DNA of 26,242 nt from Piscinibacter sp050175855. Its GTDB lineage: Bacteria > Pseudomonadota > Gammaproteobacteria > Burkholderiales > Burkholderiaceae_C. The stretch is taken from NCBI RefSeq assembly GCF_050175855.1, contig NZ_JBFXIO010000018.1:1-26242 (forward strand), given 5' to 3'. How positions within the stretch are numbered: the stretch's first letter is position 1; each line of letters starts with the position of its first letter. A model generated the notes under the pieces. That model made no database searches. It worked only from the letters and a program-made list of their open reading frames with translations, and had not been told where the DNA came from. Positions 20,400 through 26,242 of this stretch are shown here, in pieces. The position numbers were made by a program, and so were the translations under genes.

Positions 20400-21566
20400 A
20401 TGGCCGCCTTCACCCGCCTCGCCCTCGCCGCCGCCTGCGCCGCCGCCTTCGCCACCTCCGCGCACGCCCAGGGCAACGCCCCGATCAAGGTCGGCCTGAT
20501 GCTGCCGGCCACCGGCACCTTCGCGGCGCTGGGCGACATGATCGAGAAAGGCTTCCGCCTGCACGTGCAGGAGCAGGGCGGCAAGCTCGCCGGCCGCGAG
20601 ATCCAGTATTTCCGCGTCGACGACGAGAGCGACCCCTCCAAGGCCACCGACAACGTCAACAAGCTGATCAAGCGCGACCAGGTCGACGTGCTGGTCGGCA
20701 CCGTGCACTCCGGCGTGGCGCTGGCGATGGCCAAGGCCGCCAAGGAGAGCAACACGCTGCTGATCGTGCCCAACGCCGGGGCCGACGCGATCACCGGCCC
20801 GATGTGCGGCGCGAACATCATCCGCTCGAGCTTCAGCAACTGGCAGCCGGGCTACTCGACCGGCGTGGTCGCGGCGCAGAAGGGCTACAAGCGCGCGATG
20901 ACCATCACCTGGAACTACGCCGCCGGCCAGGAAACGGTGAAGGGCTTCCGCGAGGCCTTCGAGAAGGGCGGCGGCCAGGTCATCAAGGACCTCAACCTGC
21001 CCTTCCCCAACGTCGAGTTCCAGGCCCTGCTGACCGAGATCGCGGCGCAGAAGCCTGACGTGGTGTTCGCCTTCTTCGCCGGCGGCGGCGCGGTGAAGTT
21101 CGTCAAGGACTACGACGCCGCGGGCCTGAAGAAGACCGTACCGCTGTTCGGCTCGGGCTTCCTGACCGACGGCACGCTGCAGGCGCAGGGCGCCTCGGCG
21201 CAGGGCCTGTTCACCACGCTGCACTACGCCGACAGCCTGGACATCCCGAAGAACAACAGCTTCCGCAAGAACTTCGCGCTGGCCTACAAGCAGAACGCCG
21301 ACGTCTACGCGGTGCAGGGCTACGACGCGGCGCAGATCCTCTCGGCCGGCCTGAACGCCGTGAAGGGCGACATGGGCAAGCGCGACGCCATGCTCGCTGC
21401 GATGCGCAAGGCCACGGTGGACAGCCCGCGCGGCAAGTTCACCCTTTCGCCGGCCGGGAACCCGGTGCAGGACATGTACCTGCGCGAGGCCAAGGGCGAG
21501 AACAACGAGTTCCGCGCGGTGGCCGTGAAGGCCCTGGCGGACCCCGCGCGGGGCTGTAAGCTCTGA
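20400..21566 (+). CDS. LivK-type periplasmic substrate-binding protein of the second transporter
   Basis: The 388-residue product starts with a Sec signal peptide, MAAFTRLALAAACAAAFATS, ending AHA (cleavage near residue 23). The mature NAPIKVGLMLPATGTFAALG is the start of the type-1 binding fold. Later segments VDVLVGTVHSGVALAM, FFAGGGAVKFVKDY and GYDAAQILSAGLNAVKG are characteristic of LivK-type proteins. It heads a five-gene transporter operon with livH 3 bp downstream. GGAG (20391-20394) precedes the ATG. It is only distantly similar to the binding protein at 9070-10203, so the two systems probably have different ligands. Amides, amino acids or aromatic acids are all possible; I cannot choose. 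Confidence 0.94.
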   Translation: MAAFTRLALAAACAAAFATSAHAQGNAPIKVGLMLPATGTFAALGDMIEKGFRLHVQEQGGKLAGREIQYFRVDDESDPSKATDNVNKLIKRDQVDVLVGTVHSGVALAMAKAAKESNTLLIVPNAGADAITGPMCGANIIRSSFSNWQPGYSTGVVAAQKGYKRAMTITWNYAAGQETVKGFREAFEKGGGQVIKDLNLPFPNVEFQALLTEIAAQKPDVVFAFFAGGGAVKFVKDYDAAGLKKTVPLFGSGFLTDGTLQAQGASAQGLFTTLHYADSLDIPKNNSFRKNFALAYKQNADVYAVQGYDAAQILSAGLNAVKGDMGKRDAMLAAMRKATVDSPRGKFTLSPAGNPVQDMYLREAKGENNEFRAVAVKALADPARGCKL

Positions 21567-21569
21567 CGG

Positions 21570-22445
21570 GTGGACTTCGCCACCTTCCTTGTCCAGTGCC
21601 TGAACGCCGTCCAGTACGGCCTGCTGCTCTTCCTCGTCGCCAGCGGACTGACGCTGATCTTCGGGATCATGGGCGTGATCAATCTCGCCCATGGCAGCTT
21701 CTACATGATCGGCGCCTACATGGCCTTCGTGCTGGCGCCGTGGTTCGGCGACTGGTACCTGACCAAGCTCGCGGCCGGGGTGATCCTCGCCGCGGTGTTC
21801 GGCTACCTGCTCGAGTGGGCCTTCTTCAGCTTCCTCTACCAGCGTGACCACCTCCAGCAGGTGCTGATGACCTATGCGCTGATCCTCGTCTTCGAGGAGC
21901 TGCGCTCGCTCACCGTGGGCAACGACGTGCACGGCGTACAGGCGCCCTCGTGGCTGGCCGGCGGCTTCAGGCTCGGCGAGCTGATGAGCTACCCGTGGTA
22001 CCGCGTGTTCGCGTCGGTGGCCTGCATCGTGCTCGCGGTGGCGCTGTACTGGGTGGTCAACCGCACGAAGCTGGGCATGATGATCCGCGCCGGCGCGAGC
22101 AACCGCGACATGGTGCGCGGCCTGGGCATCGACATCCAGCGCCTCTATCGCATCGTCTTCGCCGGTGGCGTGGCGCTGGCCGCGCTGGCCGGCATGATCG
22201 CCGCGCCACTGTCGTCGGTGTATCCGAACATGGGCGGCAGCGTGCTGATCATCTGCTTCGTGGTGGTGGTGATCGGCGGCATCGGTTCGATCACCGGCGC
22301 GCTGATCGCCTCGCTGCTGGTCGGCTTCGTCGACACCTTCGGCAAGGTGTTCTTCGCCGAGTACAGCGGCATCGGCGTCTACCTGCTGATGGCCATCATC
22401 CTGATCTGGAAGCCCGAAGGGCTGATGAAGCAGCATGGCCGCTGA
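21570..22445 (+). CDS. livH: LivH-type ABC transporter permease
   Basis: The 291-residue product is a standard LivH permease with about eight membrane helices. It has NAVQYGLLLFLVASGLTLIF at the start, GVINLAHGSFYMIGAY near residues 34-49, and VVVVIGGIGSITGALIASLL as the ATPase-contact segment. The start is GTG 21570, 3 bp after the binding-protein stop; no better ATG exists nearby and the family start matches. Its end overlaps livM by 11 bp. Confidence 0.94.
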   Translation: MDFATFLVQCLNAVQYGLLLFLVASGLTLIFGIMGVINLAHGSFYMIGAYMAFVLAPWFGDWYLTKLAAGVILAAVFGYLLEWAFFSFLYQRDHLQQVLMTYALILVFEELRSLTVGNDVHGVQAPSWLAGGFRLGELMSYPWYRVFASVACIVLAVALYWVVNRTKLGMMIRAGASNRDMVRGLGIDIQRLYRIVFAGGVALAALAGMIAAPLSSVYPNMGGSVLIICFVVVVIGGIGSITGALIASLLVGFVDTFGKVFFAEYSGIGVYLLMAIILIWKPEGLMKQHGR

Positions 22446-23481
22446 GCACGCCGACCCTGCCGCTTCGCGCTTCGGATGGCTGGTGCCGGTGCTCGGCCTG
22501 GCGGTGCTGGCTGCGCTGCCGGCGGTGCTGACGCCCTACACGCAGGACCTGGTGCTGAAGATCGCCGTGTTCGCGATCTTCGCGCTCAGCCTCGAGCTGC
22601 TGGTGGGCACGACCGGGCTGGTGAGCCTGGGGCACGCGGCCTTCTTCGGCATCGGCGCCTATGCGGCGGTGCTGTTCACCGGCGGCGTCGGTTCGCTGCC
22701 CGCAGGCCTGGCCTGGCTGGCCGGCGACGGCGGCGCGGCGCCGCTGCTCAAGCTGCTGGCGCTGTCGATCGGCTTCGCGGCGCTGTACGCGCTATTCGTC
22801 GGCGCGCTGAGCCTGCGCACCACCGGCGTCTACTTCATCATGGTCACGCTGGCCTTCGCGCAGATGGCCTACTTCGTCTTCCACGACACCAAGGTCGGCG
22901 GCGGCAGCGATGGCATCTTCCTCTACGCCAAGCCGGTGCTGGAGATCGGCGGCAGCACGCTGATCGATCTCGACCGCAAGACCCACTTCTACTACTTCAC
23001 CCTCGGCGCGCTGGCGGTCACGCACGGCGTGCTGGCGCTGGTGATCCGCTCGCGGCTCGGCCACGCGCTGGCCGGCATCCGCGTCAACGAGCAGCGCATG
23101 CGCGCCGCCGGTTTCCGCACCTACGGCTACAAGCTCGCCGCCTTCGTGATCGCCGGGGCGCTGGCCGGGCTGGCCGGCTTCCTCGTCGGCGTGAAGGACG
23201 GCGCGGTGAACCCGGAGCTTCTGTCGTGGCACGAGTCGGGCGCGGTGCTGCTGATGATCATCCTCGGCGGCATCGGCAGCCTGCGCGGCGCGGTGCTCGG
23301 TGCGGTGGCCTTCACGCTGCTCAAGGAGCTGTTCCAGAGCGAGGCGCTGCTCGGCCCGATCGCCGGCCACTGGCAGCTCACGCTCGGCCTGACCATCATC
23401 GCCTTCGTGGCGCTGCTGCCCAAGGGGCTGATCGGGCTGAAGCAGCGGCTCGGGCTCGGCCGGGGAGCGTCTCATGGCTGA
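22435..23481 (+). CDS. livM: LivM-type ABC transporter permease
   Basis: The 348-residue product is a LivM permease with the conserved LLVGTTGLVSLGHAAFFGIG (residues about 59-78) and LLMIILGGIGSLRGAVLGAV. It has about nine to ten membrane helices and a short soluble start. It overlaps livH by 11 bp and livG by 8 bp, a tightly coupled arrangement. Unlike its counterpart at 6261-8021 it is a free-standing permease. An extra hydrophilic stretch around KTHFYYFTLG and a GGGSDG loop are normal for the family. Confidence 0.94.
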   Translation: MAAEHADPAASRFGWLVPVLGLAVLAALPAVLTPYTQDLVLKIAVFAIFALSLELLVGTTGLVSLGHAAFFGIGAYAAVLFTGGVGSLPAGLAWLAGDGGAAPLLKLLALSIGFAALYALFVGALSLRTTGVYFIMVTLAFAQMAYFVFHDTKVGGGSDGIFLYAKPVLEIGGSTLIDLDRKTHFYYFTLGALAVTHGVLALVIRSRLGHALAGIRVNEQRMRAAGFRTYGYKLAAFVIAGALAGLAGFLVGVKDGAVNPELLSWHESGAVLLMIILGGIGSLRGAVLGAVAFTLLKELFQSEALLGPIAGHWQLTLGLTIIAFVALLPKGLIGLKQRLGLGRGASHG

Positions 23482-24223
23482 GGTGCTGCTGCGCTCCAAC
23501 CTGCTGACGCGCCGCTTCGGTGGGCTCACGGCCGTCAACGGCGTGTCACTCGAGTTCCGCGTCGGCGAGGTGCATGCGGTGATCGGCACCAACGGCGCGG
23601 GCAAGTCGACGCTGATCAACATGCTGTCGGGCGAGATCCCGGCGTCCTCCGGCAGCATCCACTTCGACGGGCAGGACATCACCGACTGGCCGCAGCCGAA
23701 GCGCGCACGCGCCGGCATCGGCCGCAGCTACCAGCGCACCACCATCTTCCCGGAGTTCAGCGTGCTGGAGAACTGCCGGCTGTGCGCGCAGGCCGCGCTG
23801 CCGCGCGCCTGGGCGGTGTGGGAAGCGGCGCAGCGCTGCGAGGCGAGCCTGGCGGTGGCGCGCGAAGCGCTTTACGCGGCGGGCCTGGCCGATGTGGCCC
23901 GGCGCGCGGCCGGCACGCTCAGCCACGGCGGAAAGCGGCAGCTGGAGATCGCCATGTGCCTGGCCACGAAGCCACGCGTGCTGCTGCTCGACGAACCGCT
24001 GGCCGGCATGGGCGCCGAGGAGACCGACCGCATGCTCGCGCTGCTGGCCTCGCTGAAGGCCACGCACGCCGTGCTGCTGGTGGAGCACGACATGGACGCA
24101 GTGTTCCGCATCGCCGATCGCATCACGGTGATGGTCAACGGCGAGGTCATCGCCAGCGACGCGCCGGCGGCCATCCGCGCCAACCGCGACGTGCAGACCG
24201 CCTACCTGGGCGAAGGTCACTGA
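23474..24223 (+). CDS. livG: LivG-type ABC transporter ATP-binding protein
   Basis: The 249-residue product is a full ABC ATPase. Walker A is GTNGAGKST (38-46), the Q-loop region is around GRSYQRTTIFPEFSV, the signature is LSHGGKRQLEI, Walker B is VLLLDEPLAGM and the H-loop is LLVEHDMD, the histidine form typical of LivG. All catalytic elements are intact, in contrast with the altered signature of the fused LivG domain at 6261-8021. GGGGAG (23462-23467) lies inside livM and serves the ATG. Confidence 0.95.
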   Translation: MAEVLLRSNLLTRRFGGLTAVNGVSLEFRVGEVHAVIGTNGAGKSTLINMLSGEIPASSGSIHFDGQDITDWPQPKRARAGIGRSYQRTTIFPEFSVLENCRLCAQAALPRAWAVWEAAQRCEASLAVAREALYAAGLADVARRAAGTLSHGGKRQLEIAMCLATKPRVLLLDEPLAGMGAEETDRMLALLASLKATHAVLLVEHDMDAVFRIADRITVMVNGEVIASDAPAAIRANRDVQTAYLGEGH

Positions 24224-24224
24224 C

Positions 24225-24926
24225 ATGTTGAGCATCGCCGACCTCAACACCTACTACGGTGAGGCGCACATCCTGCGCGGTGCGGCGCTCGAGTTGCCCG
24301 ACGGCACCGCGCTCGGCTTGCTCGGCCGCAATGGCATGGGCAAGACCACGCTGATCCGCACGCTGATGGGCTACGTGCGCCCGGCCTCGGGCCGCGTCGC
24401 CTGGGAAGGCAAGGACGTGACCGGCTGGCCGCCCGAGCGCATGGCGCGGCTCGGCATCGGCTACGTGCCCGAAGGCCGCGGCATCTTCCCCAACCTCAGC
24501 GTGCGCGAGAACCTGCTGATGAGCGCGCGCGCCGGCGTCGATGGCAAGCGGGAGTGGACCGAAGAGCGCGTGCTCGCCACCTTCCCACGACTGGCCGAGC
24601 GGCTCGTGCACGGCGGCGGCCAGCTCTCCGGCGGCGAGCAGCAGATGCTCTCGATCGGCCGCGCGCTGATGACCAACCCGAAACTGATGATCCTCGACGA
24701 GGCGACCGAGGGCCTGGCGCCGCTGATCGTCGCCGAGATCTGGCGCGTGATCGGCCAGATCCGCGCCACCGGCATCAGCACGCTGATCGTCGACCGCGAC
24801 TACCGCAAGGTGCTCGCCCACACCGACCGCGCGGCGGTGATGGAGAAGGGCCGCATCGTGATGGCCGGCGCGAGCGACACGCTGGCCGCCGACACGGCCG
24901 CGCTGGCCCAGTACCTCGGCGTGTGA
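24225..24926 (+). CDS. livF: LivF-type ABC transporter ATP-binding protein
   Basis: The 233-residue product has Walker A GRNGMGKTT (34-42), signature LSGGEQQ and Walker B LMILDEATEGLAP. The switch segment is LIVDRDYRK in place of the common LLVEQN. GYVPEGRGIFPNLSVRENLL is a typical LivF Q-loop neighbourhood. It begins one base after the livG stop and is the last core transporter gene of the second system. Confidence 0.94.
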   Translation: MLSIADLNTYYGEAHILRGAALELPDGTALGLLGRNGMGKTTLIRTLMGYVRPASGRVAWEGKDVTGWPPERMARLGIGYVPEGRGIFPNLSVRENLLMSARAGVDGKREWTEERVLATFPRLAERLVHGGGQLSGGEQQMLSIGRALMTNPKLMILDEATEGLAPLIVAEIWRVIGQIRATGISTLIVDRDYRKVLAHTDRAAVMEKGRIVMAGASDTLAADTAALAQYLGV

Positions 24927-24949
24927 ACGCCGCCTTCCGGAAGAAGACC

Positions 24950-25252
24950 ATGATCCTCGAACTCGCCGACATCCGCATCCACCCCGGCCAGCAGGCCGCC
25001 TTCGACGAAGCCATCGTGCGCGGCGTCACCACGGTGATCAGCCAGGCCCAGGGCTTTCGCGGCTACAAGGTGAACAAGGGCATCGAGTCGCCCGAGCGCT
25101 ACGTCCTGCAGATCTTCTGGGACACGCTGGAAGACCACACCGTGCACTTCCGCGGCGGGCCGCTGTTCCCGCAGTGGCGCGCCATCGTCGGGCCGTTCTT
25201 CGCACAGCCGCCGGTGGTGGAGCACTTCGAGCTGGTCGGCAAGTCGGACTGA
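24950..25252 (+). CDS. small ABM-fold (antibiotic biosynthesis monooxygenase-like) protein
   Basis: The 100-residue product begins MILELADIRIHPGQQAAFDE and continues with GFRGYKVNKGIESPERYVLQ and FWDTLEDHTVHFRGG, the strand-helix pattern of the dimeric ABM ferredoxin-like fold. ATG 24950 is preceded by GGAAGAAG. A GTG at 24923 overlapping the livF stop is in frame as an alternative but would add a tail before the usual family start. It is 23 bp downstream of livF and probably in the same operon. Members can be cofactor-free oxygenases, haem-degrading enzymes or ligand-binding proteins. The function here is unknown. Confidence 0.83.
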   Translation: MILELADIRIHPGQQAAFDEAIVRGVTTVISQAQGFRGYKVNKGIESPERYVLQIFWDTLEDHTVHFRGGPLFPQWRAIVGPFFAQPPVVEHFELVGKSD

Positions 25253-25297
25253 TCCAGTCGCGCATCCAGTTTCCGGTCTCCCGCGTAAGACGGTGAA

Positions 25298-25316
25298 GAC
25301 GCCGAAGGACGGCGTC
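25298..25316. terminator. short hairpin between the transporter operon and the DUF4331 gene
   Basis: GACGCCG-AAGGA-CGGCGTC is a perfect 7-bp stem with a 5-nt loop, 45 bp after the ABM stop. No T run follows, so it is not a classical intrinsic terminator. It could still stabilise the transcript end or lie in the leader of the next gene, whose AGGAGAC ribosome site begins 14 bp later. Confidence 0.4.
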
Positions 25317-25341
25317 GTCAACGTCTGACCAGGAGACCCCC

Positions 25342-26242
25342 GTGAAGATTGCCCCCCGCCTCGGCGGCGCGCTCGCCGCCGTCCCCCTTGCCATGGCCAT
25401 GCTGGCCGGCACCGCTCATGCCTCCAGCCACCGCGAGGCGCCGTTCATCACCACGGCACCGAAGGTCGATGCCACCGACTTCTACATGTTCCGCAGCTAC
25501 GAGAGCGGGCGTGACGGCTACGTCACGCTGCTCGCGAACTACCAGCCGCTGCAGGACGCCTACGGCGGCCCGAACTATTTCTCGATGGATCCGAACGCGC
25601 TGTACGAGATTCACATCGACAACACCGGCGACGCCAAGGAAGACCTGACCTTCCAGTTCCGCTTCCAGAACAAGCTGGCCAACAACGGCGCGGGAGTCAG
25701 CCTGAACGTCGGCGGCAAGTCGGTCGGCATCCCGCTGATCCAGGCCGGCACGGTGGCCAGCGTCAAGGATGCCAACCTGCAGCTCGGCGAGAGCTACACG
25801 GTCAGCGTCGTCCGCGGCGACCGCCGGCGCGGCTCCGTGCAAGCCGTGACCAACACCGCCGACGGCCGCGCCGCCTTCGACAAGCCGGTCGACAACATCG
25901 GCCGCAAGACCATCGCCGACTACGTCGCCTACGCGGCTCAGCATGTCTACGAGGTCAACATTCCCGGCTGCGGCATGCCCGGGCGCGTGTTCGTCGGACA
26001 GCGACAGGATCCGTTCGCGGTCAACCTCGGCACGATCTTCGACCTGGTCAACGCGCCCGTCGCGGTGATCACCGATCCGTCGCTGATCGGCGCCGCGCCG
26101 AACACCATCGGCGACAAGAACGTCACCACGTTGGCGCTGGAGGTGCACCGCAGTTGCCTGGTCAACGGCGACGACACGATCGGCGGCTGGACCACTGCCA
26201 GCCTGCGCCAGGCGCGCCTGCTCGACGGCAAGCCGGCCAGCG
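25342..26242 (+). CDS. exported DUF4331-family protein (cut by right edge)
   Basis: About 300 codons are visible and the frame is still open at the window end. The start is GTG 25342, with AGGAGAC (25331-25337) 4 nt before it. The first residues, VKIAPRLGGALAA and a hydrophobic stretch ending in GTAHA, form a Sec signal peptide (about 29 residues). The mature protein begins SSHREAPFITTAPKVDATDF, the hallmark start of DUF4331 proteins. LYEIHIDNTGDAKEDLTF and VNLGTIFDLVNAP are further family-like segments. The family has no settled function; these proteins are secreted or periplasmic and often linked to sigma/anti-sigma genes elsewhere, which are not visible here. Confidence 0.88.
   Translation, partial: MKIAPRLGGALAAVPLAMAMLAGTAHASSHREAPFITTAPKVDATDFYMFRSYESGRDGYVTLLANYQPLQDAYGGPNYFSMDPNALYEIHIDNTGDAKEDLTFQFRFQNKLANNGAGVSLNVGGKSVGIPLIQAGTVASVKDANLQLGESYTVSVVRGDRRRGSVQAVTNTADGRAAFDKPVDNIGRKTIADYVAYAAQHVYEVNIPGCGMPGRVFVGQRQDPFAVNLGTIFDLVNAPVAVITDPSLIGAAPNTIGDKNVTTLALEVHRSCLVNGDDTIGGWTTASLRQARLLDGKPAS

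Noticed and set aside
20334..22436. A 700-residue minus-strand open frame opposite livK/livH
   Set aside because: The opposite strand encodes an unambiguous signal-peptide binding protein and permease. The minus frame is compositional and rich in His, Gln, Asp and Val.

Overview
The window is GC-rich, tightly packed bacterial chromosome. It resembles a betaproteobacterium of the order Burkholderiales (Rubrivivax / Leptothrix / Methylibium-like). The grounds are the strong G/C preference at third codon positions, the density of LivK-type ABC systems, the GGAGAC-type ribosome binding sites, and a C/G-rich intergenic element (about 19770-19830) of a kind I recall from that order. Species cannot be fixed from the sequence alone. 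I see no tRNA, rRNA, CRISPR array, transposase or phage gene.

Layout. (1) 1-230: start of a LivK-type binding protein running off the left edge, divergent from a MetE-C-like methyltransferase (498-1616). (2) 1634-3274: a TetR regulator and an alpha/beta hydrolase, each preceded by the same palindrome built on GCACGATCGTGC. (3) 14132 down to 3276, minus strand: ten closely spaced or overlapping genes that look like one operon. In order they are enoyl-CoA hydratase, feruloyl-CoA synthase, SDR 3-hydroxyacyl-CoA dehydrogenase, 4-hydroxybenzoyl-CoA-type thioesterase, a LivK/LivH/LivM-LivG fusion/LivF transporter, acyl-CoA dehydrogenase and a MarR regulator. (4) 14270-15133, plus strand and divergent: an amidohydrolase; the gap between it and the operon holds two TTAGTTA-type dyads. 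(5) 18202 down to 15126: a second feruloyl-CoA synthase paralogue plus a thiolase, divergent from a TetR gene (18310-18879), with two CCrTACAG-NN-CTGTATGG operators between. (6) 18944-20272: two convergent universal stress protein genes, each with an FNR-like box about 60 bp upstream of its start. (7) 20400-25252: a second complete Liv-type transporter (five separate genes) and a small ABM-fold protein. (8) 25342 to the right edge: an exported DUF4331 protein, truncated by the window.

How the genes work together (inference). Sections 3-5 contain every step of CoA-dependent, beta-oxidative side-chain shortening of hydroxycinnamates or related phenylpropanoids: uptake, CoA ligation, optional dehydrogenation of saturated side chains, hydration, oxidation of the beta-hydroxyl, C-C cleavage, and release of the hydroxybenzoate. 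The hydratase keeps both catalytic glutamates of ordinary enoyl-CoA hydratases and no vanillin dehydrogenase gene is present; both points favour the beta-oxidative route over the hydratase-lyase route. Two alternative C-C cleavage modules appear side by side: thiolase plus thioesterase, and a CouO-like amidohydrolase. Ring hydroxylation, O-demethylation and ring-cleavage genes are not in the window.
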